This document shows, in pieces, positions 6,931 to 15,196 of a stretch of 64,000 bases of DNA. Source of the DNA: JAOUEA01 sp963825635 (lineage in GTDB: Bacteria; Actinomycetota; UBA4738; HRBIN12); NCBI GenBank assembly GCA_963825635.1, contig CAWGTU010000001.1:930001-994000 (forward strand), given 5' to 3'. The notes beneath the pieces are model-generated. The model worked only from the letters and a program-made list of their open reading frames with translations, did not search any database and was not told the origin of the DNA. A program made the position numbers and the translations under genes. How positions within the stretch are numbered: the stretch's first letter is position 1; each line of letters opens with the position of its first letter.

Positions 6931-8970
6931 TCAGTCCACCGTCGGCATCGGCGGCGCGGGCGGCATCGCGATCTGCGGCGTGCGCTGCCGCTCCCGCTCT
7001 CGTTCCTCCGTGGCGACGGCGGCCGCGGCCGCCGCGGTCTCGCGTTCCTTCGCCTCCTCGTGCTCGCGTAGCTGCTCGGCGTCGGGGATCGGCTTCGTGC
7101 CGCCCGTGTATGCCTCGAGGTCCTCGCCGTCGATCGTCTCGGTGACGAGGAGCAGCGCTGAGAGGCGGTCGAGCAGGTCGCGGTGCTGGAGGAGTAGACG
7201 TTCGGCCTGGTCGTGGGCCTCGTGCAACAGACGCATGACCTCCTCGTCGATCCGCTCGGCGGTGCCTGCGGAGATCTTGGGACCAGCGAAGATCGCGTTG
7301 GGGTCGTCCTGGCCGAGCGAGAGGGGGCCGACCTTCTCGCTCATCCCGAACTGCGTCACCATCGCGCGGGCGATCTGCGTCGCCCGTTCGAGGTCGTTCT
7401 GCGCCCCAGTGGATATCTCGCCGTACACGATCTCCTCCGCGACGCGCCCGCCCATCGCGTAGGCGAGCGTGTCCTTCAGCTCGGGCTCGGTGTTCAGGAA
7501 GCGGTCCTCGAGCGGACGCGTCATCGTCAGCCCGAGGGCCGCGGTGCCGCGCGGGATGATCGTGATGCGGTGCACCGGGTCGAGGTTCTCGGAGTAGTGG
7601 GCGACCAGGGCGTGGCCCATCTCGTGCGAGGCCACTCGCGACTTCTCCTTGTCGTTCATCACGCGGGACTTGCGCTCGAGGCCCATGGATGCCCGGTCGA
7701 TCGCCTCTTCCAGCTCGTCCATCGTCACGGCGTTCTTCTCGCGGCGGGCGGCGAGCAGCGCCGCCTCGTTCACGACGTTCTCGAGATCGGCTCCCGTGAA
7801 ACCGGGGGTCCGTGCCGCGATCGTGCGCAGCTCGACGTTGGAGGCGAGCGCGACCCCGCGGGCGTGCACGCGCAAGATCTCCTCGCGTCCCTTCAGGTCG
7901 GGTCGGTCGACGACCACCTGCCGGTCGAAGCGGCCGGGTCGAACGAGGGCCGGGTCGAGCACGTCGGGCCGGTTCGTCGCGGCCATGATGATGACGCCCT
8001 TCGAGGCGTCGAAGCCGTCCATCTCGACGAGCAGCTGGTTCAGGGTCTGCTCGCGCTCGTCGTGCGCCCCGAGCCCGGCGCCGCCCACGCCGCCGCGCCC
8101 CTTGCCGATCGTGTCGATCTCGTCGAGGAAGACCAGCGCCGGGGCCTTCTCCTTGGCCTGCTGGAACAGCTCGCGAACCCGTGCGGCTCCCAGACCCACG
8201 AACATCTCCACGAACTCCGACCCGCTCATGAAGAAGAACGGCACGTTGGCCTCGCCGGCGACCGCTCGTGCGAGCAGCGTCTTGCCGCATCCCGGAGGCC
8301 CGAGCAGCAGCACGCCCTTGGGGATGCGTCCACCGAGCCGCTGGTACTTCTTCGGGTTGGACAGGAACTCGACGATCTCGCGCAGCTCGTCCTTGGCCTC
8401 GTCGACGCCTGCGACGTCGGCGAACGTCGTCTTCATCTCCTTGCGGTCGTAGATCTTGACCTTGTTCTTGCCCATGTTCAGGGCACCAGACGCCCCCGCC
8501 CCCATGCGCCGGAAGACGAACCAGTAGATGCCGATCATGATCAGCGCGAACGGCAGGATGTTCACGATCAGCGAGAGGAAGACGCTCGGCTGCTCGAACT
8601 CGAAGTTGACGTCGTTGTCCTGCAGGAACGTCGCGAGATCCTGCGTCTGGAAGTTGGGCGCCAGCGTGGTCGAGAAGTCCTGCGAGCCGTCGTCGGTCGT
8701 CAGGGCACCCGTGATCGCGGAATCAGAGATCTTCACCGTCGTCTCGGGGTCGAGCCGGTTCTCTTCGACCGCCGTGATGAACTCGTTGTAGGTGATCGAT
8801 CGGCGCTGGGTGTTCGACAGGACGTTGTTGAAGATCAGCAGGGCCACGAGCAGGATCGGCACGACGAGCCACGGTGCGAAGCGGGGGCGCGGCGTGCCGC
8901 CGCCGCCGCCGCCGGCGTCGTCGCCGCCGCCGCGGCGTGAGAACGGAGAACGGTTGTCGTCGTCGGGCAT
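6931..8970 (-). CDS. ftsH: ATP-dependent zinc metalloprotease FtsH
   Basis: The 679-residue membrane AAA+ protease degrades damaged and regulatory membrane or cytosolic proteins. It has an N-terminal helix (about 31-50), a periplasmic segment, a second helix near 140-160, Walker A GPPGCGKT at 224-231, Walker B LVFLDEID, the second region of homology ending in RPGRFDR, and zinc site HEMGH at 449-453. The ATG at 8970 is preferred over an upstream in-frame codon at 9039 because AGGA lies seven bases before it and family members start close to helix 1. A glycine-rich stretch (near residues 14-26) and an alanine/glutamate-rich tail flank the core. It converges on the glycosyltransferase fusion. 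Confidence 0.97.
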   Translation of the reverse strand: MPDDDNRSPFSRRGGGDDAGGGGGGTPRPRFAPWLVVPILLVALLIFNNVLSNTQRRSITYNEFITAVEENRLDPETTVKISDSAITGALTTDDGSQDFSTTLAPNFQTQDLATFLQDNDVNFEFEQPSVFLSLIVNILPFALIMIGIYWFVFRRMGAGASGALNMGKNKVKIYDRKEMKTTFADVAGVDEAKDELREIVEFLSNPKKYQRLGGRIPKGVLLLGPPGCGKTLLARAVAGEANVPFFFMSGSEFVEMFVGLGAARVRELFQQAKEKAPALVFLDEIDTIGKGRGGVGGAGLGAHDEREQTLNQLLVEMDGFDASKGVIIMAATNRPDVLDPALVRPGRFDRQVVVDRPDLKGREEILRVHARGVALASNVELRTIAARTPGFTGADLENVVNEAALLAARREKNAVTMDELEEAIDRASMGLERKSRVMNDKEKSRVASHEMGHALVAHYSENLDPVHRITIIPRGTAALGLTMTRPLEDRFLNTEPELKDTLAYAMGGRVAEEIVYGEISTGAQNDLERATQIARAMVTQFGMSEKVGPLSLGQDDPNAIFAGPKISAGTAERIDEEVMRLLHEAHDQAERLLLQHRDLLDRLSALLLVTETIDGEDLEAYTGGTKPIPDAEQLREHEEAKERETAAAAAAVATEERERERQRTPQIAMPPAPPMPTVD

Positions 8971-9099
8971 CGTGCTTCCTATCCTCCCATCGTCACCGAG
9001 ATATGCCAGGCCCCTGCGCGTCGAGATGACCCGCACCACGGTTCCTCCACACCCATCGGCAGGGTCGGCCGTCGTCTGGATGCGCGATACTGAGCGCCC

Positions 9100-9693
9100 A
9101 TGGCCCAGACCGCCGCCGCCGAAGATCCGGCCCTGCGCGAGCGCTTCGAGCGCGATGTGCTGCCGTTGCTCCCCAGCCTGTATGCCGCGGCGCTGCGCAT
9201 GACCCGTAATCCCGCCGATGCCGAGGACGTCGTGCAGGACACATATCTGCGTGCCTACCGGGGGTTCGCCTCCTTCCAGGAGGGCACCAACCTCAAGGCG
9301 TGGCTCTACCGCATCCTCACGAACAGCTACATCAACACCTATCGCAAGAAGCAGCGTGAACCCCAGACCGTCGATGGCCCCGACGACATCGACGAGTGGT
9401 ACCTCTACGACCGGCTGGGCGGACGCAACGTCGAGCTGTCGGCCGAGACCGAGGTGCTCGACCGCATGCCCGACCAGGCCGTGAAGGACGCGCTCGAATC
9501 GCTGCAGGAGAACTTCCGCCTGCCCGTGCTACTGGCAGACGTCGAAGGGTTCAGCTACAAGGAGATCGCCGAGATCATGGACACCCCGATCGGCACGGTG
9601 ATGTCCCGTTTGCATCGGGGAAGGAAAGCGCTCCAGAAGGCGTTGTGGGACACGGCGAAGGAACGGGGATTGGTCGACGATGACGACACCTGA
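9100..9693 (+). CDS. sigR: ECF sigma factor of the SigR/SigH (oxidative stress) type
   Basis: The 197-residue factor has sigma region 2 (RMTRNPADAEDVVQDTYLRA, residues 33-52, then FQEGTNLKAWLYRILTNSYI) and region 4 (ESLQENFRLP, FSYKEIAEIMDTPIGTVMSR). The stretch NLKAWLYRILTNSYINTYRK is characteristic of the SigR/SigH group that controls thiol-oxidative stress genes in actinobacteria. Directly downstream, overlapping by 14 bases, is a ZAS-type anti-sigma factor, as in Streptomyces and mycobacteria. GATACT at 9086-9091 lies eight bases before the start. No clear GGAAT-GTT autoregulatory promoter is visible just upstream. Confidence 0.92.
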   Translation: MAQTAAAEDPALRERFERDVLPLLPSLYAAALRMTRNPADAEDVVQDTYLRAYRGFASFQEGTNLKAWLYRILTNSYINTYRKKQREPQTVDGPDDIDEWYLYDRLGGRNVELSAETEVLDRMPDQAVKDALESLQENFRLPVLLADVEGFSYKEIAEIMDTPIGTVMSRLHRGRKALQKALWDTAKERGLVDDDDT

Positions 9694-9937
9694 TTGCGGG
9701 CCCAACTGCATGGAGACGCTCCGTGAGATCGAGTCGTTCCTCGACGGTGAGCTCGACGTCGCGGTGCAGCAGCAGATCGAGGTGCACCTCTCCGACTGCA
9801 ACCCCTGCATGCAGCGAGCGGAGTTCCGACGCCACGTGAAGGTCATGATCCGCTCGAAGTGCACGGGCGACACCGTGCCGTCGGCGCTCGAGCAGCGCAT
9901 CCGGTCCCTGCTCGACGAGCCGCCCGTGGTGCGGTAG
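9680..9937 (+). CDS. rsrA: Zinc-binding anti-sigma factor, RsrA type
   Basis: The 85-residue protein has the ZAS signature H-x3-C-x2-C (HLSDCNPC, about residues 35-42) after the helix ESFLDGELD. Upstream cysteines in CGPNC and a late Cys in IRSKC match the arrangement in redox-switch RsrA proteins, where disulfide formation expels zinc and frees the sigma factor. It overlaps the sigma gene by 14 bases, which fits the usual stoichiometric co-translation. Regulation by disulfide stress is inferred from the family. Confidence 0.9.
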   Translation: MTTPDCGPNCMETLREIESFLDGELDVAVQQQIEVHLSDCNPCMQRAEFRRHVKVMIRSKCTGDTVPSALEQRIRSLLDEPPVVR

Positions 9938-9946
9938 ACATCGGCG

Positions 9947-10660
9947 ATGCAGGAGCTCGGCACGATCCTCGGGGTGTGGGCGCACCCCGACGACGACATC
10001 TACCTCTCGTCCGGACTCATGGCAGTCGCGGCGCAGGCGGGGAACCGGGTGGTCGACGTGACCGCGACCCGCGGCGAAGGCGGCTCGATGGACGAGGAAC
10101 GCTGGCCGTCCGAGCGCATGGCCGAGGTGCGCACGATCGAGATGCGTCGCAGCCTCAACGTGCTCGGCGTCGAGGAGCACCGTTTCCTCGAGGGGCCGAT
10201 CGACGTCGACATGCAGACCCCGCTCGACGCGGCGGGGGCTCCGCAGGTGCTCGAGGTCATGCGTGAGGTGCAGCCCGACACGGTGCTGACGTTCGGGCCC
10301 GATGGCATGACCGGTCACGAGGGACACAAGAGCGTGTCGTCATGGGTCGATGCCGCGTTCGCGGAAGCCGCGAAGCCCGGGGCGCGCCTCTACCACGCCA
10401 CCGCGACGCCGGAGTGGGCCGAGACATGGCTGCCCAGGCTCGAGCCCTTCAACATCTTCCTGCCCGGCACCCCTCACGTCGTGCCGCGCGATGCGCTGGG
10501 GATCGACTTCACCCTGCCCGAGGACGTGCTCGACCTCAAGTGGCAGGCGATCCAGGCGCACGAGAGCCAGGTCGAGGGTCTCGTCGAGGTCTTCGGCGAT
10601 CACATGCGTGAGTGGATGGCCGTGGAGTACTTCCGCCTGGCGGCCGAGAAGGGCGCGTGA
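9947..10660 (+). CDS. PIG-L/LmbE-type zinc deacetylase
   Basis: The 237 residues start with the PIG-L zinc motif WAHPDDDIYLSSGL (H-P-D-D near residue 14), then TATRGEGGS, and a second metal site GHEGHKSV near residue 125. The family removes N-acetyl groups from GlcNAc-type sugars, including MshB and Mca of mycothiol metabolism. It begins nine bases after the RsrA gene. Because SigR regulons in actinobacteria contain mycothiol genes, a thiol-metabolism role (Mca-like) is plausible, but the sequence alone does not set the substrate. Its stop overlaps the next ATG by one base. Confidence 0.85.
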   Translation: MQELGTILGVWAHPDDDIYLSSGLMAVAAQAGNRVVDVTATRGEGGSMDEERWPSERMAEVRTIEMRRSLNVLGVEEHRFLEGPIDVDMQTPLDAAGAPQVLEVMREVQPDTVLTFGPDGMTGHEGHKSVSSWVDAAFAEAAKPGARLYHATATPEWAETWLPRLEPFNIFLPGTPHVVPRDALGIDFTLPEDVLDLKWQAIQAHESQVEGLVEVFGDHMREWMAVEYFRLAAEKGA

Positions 10661-12186
10661 TGGCCGAGCGGCCTGAGCCCGTGAGCGACCTCGACTGGGA
10701 GCCGCAGCGGGCCCGCGCGTTCGTCGACGCTGTCGCCGACATCTACGAGGAGCTGCTCTCCCGGCTCCCCGACCTGCCGGTGATCGTGCACGAGGGACTC
10801 GATCAGGTACGGGCCGGCGTCGTCGTCGACGTGCCCGACGAGCCGACGCCCGAGGCGGAGCTCGTCGACTACCTACGGCGCATGACGTTCGAGCATTCGG
10901 CGTTCCTCGGTCACCCGCGCTTCTACGCCTACGTCTCGGGCTCGGGAACGGTGCCGGGGGCGGCGGCGGAGCTGCTCGCCGCGGGCATCAACATGAACGC
11001 CGGCGGTTGGCGGCTCGCGCCCTCCGCCGTCGAGATCGAGATGGCTCTCACGCGGTGGTTCGCCCAGCAGATGTTCGGCATGCCCGAGGGCGCCGCGGGC
11101 GCCTTCACGTCGGGCGGGGCGATGGCGAACCTGATCGCGCTGAAGATCGCTCGCGACTCCCGTGCGGGCTGGGACATCAGGGCCGAGGGCGTCGCGGCGG
11201 GTCCTCCGCTCGGCTTCTACCTCTCGAGCGAGACACACGTCGTGTCGGACCGGGCCGCCGACATGCTCGGCGTCGGCGCTGCCAACGTGCGGCACGTCCC
11301 GGTCGACGACGGCTACCGGATGCGGGCCGACGTCCTCCGCGAGATGATCGTCCGAGACCGTGCGGACGGGATGCGCCCGATCGCGGTCGTCGCGAACGCA
11401 GGCACGGTCTCGACCGGTGCCGTCGACGATCTCGAGGCGGTCGCCGGTATCTGCCGCGACGAGGGGATCTGGATGCACGTCGACGCCGCGTACGGCGGAC
11501 CGGCGATGCTCGCCGACGACCTGCGCCCGCTCTTCGCGGGGATCGAGCACGCGGACTCGATCGCGTTCGACCCCCACAAGTGGCTGTACACGCCCCACTC
11601 GGGTGGGTGTGTGCTGGTCCGCGACCTCGAGCTGATGCGTCGCTCCTTCGACCTCGAGTACGTGTCGTACATCCTGAAGGACGAGGAACACACCGATTGG
11701 GGGATCGATCTCGGCCGGCACTCGCCGAACTTCAGCCGGGGGTTCTGGTCGCTCAAGGTCTGGGTCTCGCTCCTCGCGCACGGGCGTGACGCGTACGCTC
11801 GGCGCATCTCGCACGACGCCGCGTTGGCGCGCTACCTGGGCGACATCGTCGAGGAACGCGAGGACTTCGAGCTGATGACCCCCGTGGGACTGTCGATCAC
11901 CTGCTTCCGGTACGTGCCGTCCGATCTGCCCGCAACCGGGGCCGACGGACGCGAGGAGTACCTCGATCTGCTGAACGAGCGGATCATGACCGAGATCCAG
12001 CTGGGGGGGCGGGTCTACTGTTCGAACGCCGTACTGCACGGCCGGTTCTGCCTGCGTTCCTGCATCGTGAACTACCGAACCGAGGCCGACGACGTGGAGG
12101 CGCTGGTGGACATCGCCGCCGAGCTCGGCGCGAAGCTCGATGCCGAGCTCCGGCCCGCCACGTTGGCGGCAGGGGCTCTGGCGTGA
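10660..12186 (+). CDS. PLP-dependent amino-acid decarboxylase (group II)
   Basis: The 508-residue protein fits the aromatic-L-amino-acid/glutamate decarboxylase fold. The PLP lysine is in FDPHKWLYTP (about residue 307), with the pyridine-ring Asp in MHVDAAYGG about 35 residues before it and the GGAMANL segment of the phosphate cup near 150. Related aromatic decarboxylases are homodimers that make amines from Trp, Tyr, Phe or Dopa; the exact substrate is not clear. The ATG at 10660 shares its A with the stop of the PIG-L gene. The following gene overlaps its stop (GTGA), so four genes from sigR onward may form one unit. Confidence 0.85.
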   Translation: MAERPEPVSDLDWEPQRARAFVDAVADIYEELLSRLPDLPVIVHEGLDQVRAGVVVDVPDEPTPEAELVDYLRRMTFEHSAFLGHPRFYAYVSGSGTVPGAAAELLAAGINMNAGGWRLAPSAVEIEMALTRWFAQQMFGMPEGAAGAFTSGGAMANLIALKIARDSRAGWDIRAEGVAAGPPLGFYLSSETHVVSDRAADMLGVGAANVRHVPVDDGYRMRADVLREMIVRDRADGMRPIAVVANAGTVSTGAVDDLEAVAGICRDEGIWMHVDAAYGGPAMLADDLRPLFAGIEHADSIAFDPHKWLYTPHSGGCVLVRDLELMRRSFDLEYVSYILKDEEHTDWGIDLGRHSPNFSRGFWSLKVWVSLLAHGRDAYARRISHDAALARYLGDIVEEREDFELMTPVGLSITCFRYVPSDLPATGADGREEYLDLLNERIMTEIQLGGRVYCSNAVLHGRFCLRSCIVNYRTEADDVEALVDIAAELGAKLDAELRPATLAAGALA

Positions 12187-12929
12187 GCTCCTGGGCACTG
12201 CTCGGCTCGGGGGAGTTCGAGCCGTGGTCCGAAGTCGCGGATCGATGGCTGCTCGAGCGGGCGACCGGGGACGGTCGCGTCGTGATCGCGCCGACGGCCT
12301 CGTCTCGCGAGGGCGACGCCGTGTTCGATGAGTGGGGGCGCAAGGGGCTGGAGCACTTCGCCTCGATCGACGTCGAGGCCGAGGTGTTGCCGGTGCGCAC
12401 CCGCGACGACGCGGATCGCGAGGAGCTCGCGGCGCGACTCGAGGAGGCGTCGATCGTCTACTTCTCGGGAGGAAATCCTCACCACCTCTCCGAGGTGCTT
12501 CGCGACACCGCCGTGTGCGCCGCGCTCCTGCGCGGCATCGCCCGGGGCATGGGGTATGCCGGATGCAGCGCCGGGGTCGCCTGCCTGACCGAGACGACGT
12601 TCGACAGCGACAGCGACGAGCTCGACGCGATCTTCAAGCCGGGGCTCGGCATCGTTCGCGAGACCGTCTTCGGACCGCACTGGGACATGATCGATACGTG
12701 GGTGCCGGGCGCGTCCGAGTTCATCGTCTCGTCGGTCGCCGACGGGCACGCGTTCGTCGGCATCGACGAGCAGACGGCGATGCTCGGCGACGGGGCGCAG
12801 TGGCAGGTGCGGGGGCGCGGCTGCGTGCACGTCCGACGTGCCGGCGAGTTCGCACGCTACGGCGACGGTGATCGCTTCGACCTGTCGCTCCCGGTCGATG
12901 GGCGAGTCACCGGCACCCCCCACGCGTAG
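12183..12929 (+). CDS. Peptidase S51-like (dipeptidase E/cyanophycinase family)
   Basis: The 248 residues have the class I glutamine-amidotransferase-like fold of family S51: IVYFSGGNPHHL near residue 95 and the nucleophile motif GCSAGV (Ser near 127). The family includes aspartyl dipeptidase and cyanophycinase. It starts with GTG overlapping the decarboxylase stop. No signal peptide is seen, so it is cytosolic. It may supply or remove a peptide-linked amino acid for the adjacent decarboxylase, but that is only suggested by the coupling. Confidence 0.75.
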   Translation: MSSWALLGSGEFEPWSEVADRWLLERATGDGRVVIAPTASSREGDAVFDEWGRKGLEHFASIDVEAEVLPVRTRDDADREELAARLEEASIVYFSGGNPHHLSEVLRDTAVCAALLRGIARGMGYAGCSAGVACLTETTFDSDSDELDAIFKPGLGIVRETVFGPHWDMIDTWVPGASEFIVSSVADGHAFVGIDEQTAMLGDGAQWQVRGRGCVHVRRAGEFARYGDGDRFDLSLPVDGRVTGTPHA

Positions 12930-12955
12930 ACCTGGGCGCCCCCGGCCCGAGCCCG

Positions 12956-12961
12956 TAGGGT
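12956..12961 (+). promoter_or_regulatory. -10 box TAGGGT
   Basis: TAGGGT ends nine bases before the ATG of nth at 12971, a leaderless-type spacing. Confidence 0.4.
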
Positions 12962-12970
12962 GACGGGTCG

Positions 12971-13633
12971 ATGGCCTCCCGCACCCAGCTCACCCGTACG
13001 TCGCCGATCGAGGACCGGGCGCCGGTGCTGATCCGACGCCTCTCGAGGGCCTATCCCGACGCGCACGTCGCGCTCGTGTTCTCAAACCCGCTCGAATGCC
13101 TGGTCGCGACGATCCTCTCGGCTCAGTGCACCGACGAGAAGGTGAACGAGGTCACCGCCACGCTCTTCCGCAAGTACCGCAGCGCCGCCGACTACCTGGC
13201 CGTGCCCGAGGACGAGTTGAAGGCGGACATACGGCCCACGGGGTTCTTCAACCAGAAGGCCGCGTCGCTCCGCGCCGCGTGCGAGCGCATCGTCACGGTC
13301 TACGGCGGCGAGGTGCCCGACACGATGGAGGACCTGATCAGCCTGCGGGGCGTGGCGCGCAAGACGGCCAACATCGTGCTCGGGAACTCGTTCGGGAAGG
13401 TCGAGGGTATCGCCGTCGACACCCACGTCCGGCGGCTCGCGAACCGGCTCGGGTTCAGCGCGCACTCCGACGCCGACAAGATCGAGCAGGATCTGATGCG
13501 ACTGATCCCGCGGAGGCGATGGTTCGGGTTCAGCTACGTGCTGATCGACCACGGACGTGCGATCTGCCAGGCCAAGAAGCCCCGATGCGGTGACTGCCCC
13601 GTGGAGGACCTGTGTCCGTCGAGCCAGCTGTGA
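12971..13633 (+). CDS. nth: Endonuclease III (Nth)
   Basis: The 220-residue DNA glycosylase/AP lyase excises oxidised pyrimidines. The helix-hairpin-helix and catalytic Lys are in LRGVARKTANIVLG (about 127-140) and the catalytic Asp in AVDTHVRRLANRLG. The C-terminal 4Fe-4S ligands have the exact spacing C-x6-C-x2-C-x5-C (CQAKKPRC, GDC, PVEDLC) near 198-214. It ends six bases before the convergent WhiB gene. Confidence 0.96.
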   Translation: MASRTQLTRTSPIEDRAPVLIRRLSRAYPDAHVALVFSNPLECLVATILSAQCTDEKVNEVTATLFRKYRSAADYLAVPEDELKADIRPTGFFNQKAASLRAACERIVTVYGGEVPDTMEDLISLRGVARKTANIVLGNSFGKVEGIAVDTHVRRLANRLGFSAHSDADKIEQDLMRLIPRRRWFGFSYVLIDHGRAICQAKKPRCGDCPVEDLCPSSQL

Positions 13634-13639
13634 CCGCGC

Positions 13640-13966
13640 TCACCCGACCCCGATGAGCTCCTCGTCGGATCGGATCGGGTCGGTGGCGGCCGCGGCAGCG
13701 CGCCGCCGCGCACGTCTGATCTCTCGACGATCCTCCTCGCAGAGGCCACCCCAGACCCCCGCGTCCTGGCAGGTGTCGAGCGCCCACGCCAGGCACTCGG
13801 CGCGCACCGGGCACTCCTCGCAGACCTCGATCGCACGAGCGGTCTGCGCGATCGCCGGTCCCGTCGTGCCGATCGGGAAGAAGAGCTCGGGGTCCTCGCC
13901 GATGCAGCGTCCGTGCTCGATCCACCACGTCCCGCGCGGATCCTGCTTGAATTTCGGTTCAATCAT
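13640..13966 (-). CDS. WhiB-family Fe-S transcriptional regulator
   Basis: The 108 residues have the WhiB pattern: first Cys in EHGRC (about 21), then C-x2-C-x5-C as CEECPVRAEC (about 50-59), followed by GVWGGLCEEDRREIRRARRR, the glycine turn and basic DNA-binding tail. WhiB proteins hold a 4Fe-4S cluster and act with the primary sigma factor; the family is confined to actinobacteria and their phages, so this gene anchors the taxonomy. Which of the WhiB1-7 subtypes it belongs to is not clear. It is divergent from the gene at 14060, with a palindrome between them. Confidence 0.95.
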   Translation of the reverse strand: MIEPKFKQDPRGTWWIEHGRCIGEDPELFFPIGTTGPAIAQTARAIEVCEECPVRAECLAWALDTCQDAGVWGGLCEEDRREIRRARRRAAAAATDPIRSDEELIGVG

Positions 13967-14019
13967 CGATCGACCTCGTCACGTGCGGAGTCGACGATCC
14001 ACCCGCGTGGCGGGGAGCG

Positions 14020-14041
14020 TAGTATCTGAACCGCCGTTCAG
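14020..14041 (+). promoter_or_regulatory. TAGTAT -10 box and CTGAAC-n4-GTTCAG palindrome
   Basis: TAGTAT at 14020-14025 is followed at once by a perfect 6-bp inverted repeat with four-base spacer (14026-14041). It lies 19 bases before the GTG at 14060 and between divergent genes. TGAAC-n4-GTTCA half-sites of this type are typical of TetR-family operators; the position over the start point would block transcription. Regulator not in the window. Confidence 0.45.
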
Positions 14042-14059
14042 TCAAGGAGGGAGGACCTC

Positions 14060-14473
14060 GTGATGGTCTTCCGTCGCAAGCGTCTTCCCGCCGAGCTCGC
14101 GCCGGCGTACGAGGCGTTCGAGCGCGTGCTCGGCGAGGTCGAACCGGGCAAGCAGGCCCTCACCGAGGTGATGCCGACGACGCGCCTTCCGGGCCGACCG
14201 CTGCCCGACGCCCTCGCCGAGTTCGAGGAACGACTCGCCACGGCCCGGGAGACCATGCCGGCGTGGCGTCGTCCGGAGACGGAGGCGGAATGGGCGGCGT
14301 GCGCGGCGGGGATCGACGAGGCGCTCCTGCGCGCCCGGCGCCTGCGCGAGGAAGCACCTGACCTCGGTGGGTTCGAGGGACTGATCTGGAACGTCGAGAA
14401 CCTGCTCGATCCGCTCGACCCGTTCGAGGCGGCGGTCGAGCGTTTCCGGTCCCTGCGGGTGGTGGTTCGATGA
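14060..14473 (+). CDS. Conserved hypothetical protein
   Basis: This 137-residue soluble, mostly helical, acidic protein has no motif I recognise. AAGGAGGGAGG at 14044-14054 serves either GTG 14060 or ATG 14063; both give the same protein but for one residue. It overlaps the next gene by four bases (ATGA), so the two are coupled. The upstream -10 box and palindrome suggest it heads a small regulated operon. Confidence 0.65.
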   Translation: MMVFRRKRLPAELAPAYEAFERVLGEVEPGKQALTEVMPTTRLPGRPLPDALAEFEERLATARETMPAWRRPETEAEWAACAAGIDEALLRARRLREEAPDLGGFEGLIWNVENLLDPLDPFEAAVERFRSLRVVVR

Positions 14474-15162
14474 CCGAGGTGCGTCGCCCCGTCGGCGATC
14501 CCGTGCAGGGCGATCCCGCGACCCGCCCGGTCGCCCGCGCGATCGAGGGCAGGTTCGTCCGGCTCGAGCCCCTCGACCCCGACGCCCATGCCCCCGGTCT
14601 GTTCCGACGATCGCACGCGACGTCAGAGGACGAGGAGATCTGGACGTACATGACCTACGGCCCGTTCGACGGGCTCGAGGAGATGCGCTCGTGGCTCGTC
14701 GCCGCCGCGGCGTCCACGGACCCGCTGTTCTTCGCCGTGGTGGATCGCGACACGGCCGAGCCGGTCGGGGTCGTGAGCGTCATGAGCATCGATCCCGCGA
14801 TGCGCCGGCTCGAGCTCGGGAACATCTGGTACGTGCGGTCGGCGCAGCGGGGCCGTGCCAACACCGAGGCGGCGTACCTGGTGCTCCGCGAGGCGTTCGG
14901 CTCGTGGGGGTACCGTCGCGCCGAGTGGAAGTGCGACGCGTTGAACGCGCGGTCGCGCGTCGCGGCCGAGCGGCTCGGGTTCACGTTCGAGGGCATCTTC
15001 CGATCCCACATGATCGTGAAGGGTCGCAACCGCGACACCGCGTGGTTCTCGATGCTGGCCGAGGAATGGCCCGCGCGACGAGTGGCGATAGAACGCTGGC
15101 TGGACGCGGAGCCGGGCACCGTCTCGCTCCGCGACCTCATGATCACCGCCGAGCGCGACTGA
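14470..15162 (+). CDS. GNAT acetyltransferase, RimJ/RimL type
   Basis: The 230 residues follow the RimL-like GNAT plan: RFVRLEPLDPD at the start, FFAVVDRDTAEPVGVVSVMS as beta strands 2-4, acetyl-CoA-binding strand/helix near GNIWYVRSAQRGRANTEAAY, and NARSRVAAERLGFTFEGIFR. RimL-type enzymes acetylate protein N-termini or small amines; the substrate is unknown. It is coupled to the upstream hypothetical gene. Confidence 0.85.
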   Translation: MTEVRRPVGDPVQGDPATRPVARAIEGRFVRLEPLDPDAHAPGLFRRSHATSEDEEIWTYMTYGPFDGLEEMRSWLVAAAASTDPLFFAVVDRDTAEPVGVVSVMSIDPAMRRLELGNIWYVRSAQRGRANTEAAYLVLREAFGSWGYRRAEWKCDALNARSRVAAERLGFTFEGIFRSHMIVKGRNRDTAWFSMLAEEWPARRVAIERWLDAEPGTVSLRDLMITAERD

Positions 15163-15184
15163 GCGCACGACGGCGCGGCTTCCG

Positions 15185-15190
15185 TATCGT
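15185..15190 (+). promoter_or_regulatory. -10 box TATCGT, leaderless-type
   Basis: TATCGT ends six bases before the GTG at 15197. Confidence 0.45.
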
Positions 15191-15196
15191 GGGGCG

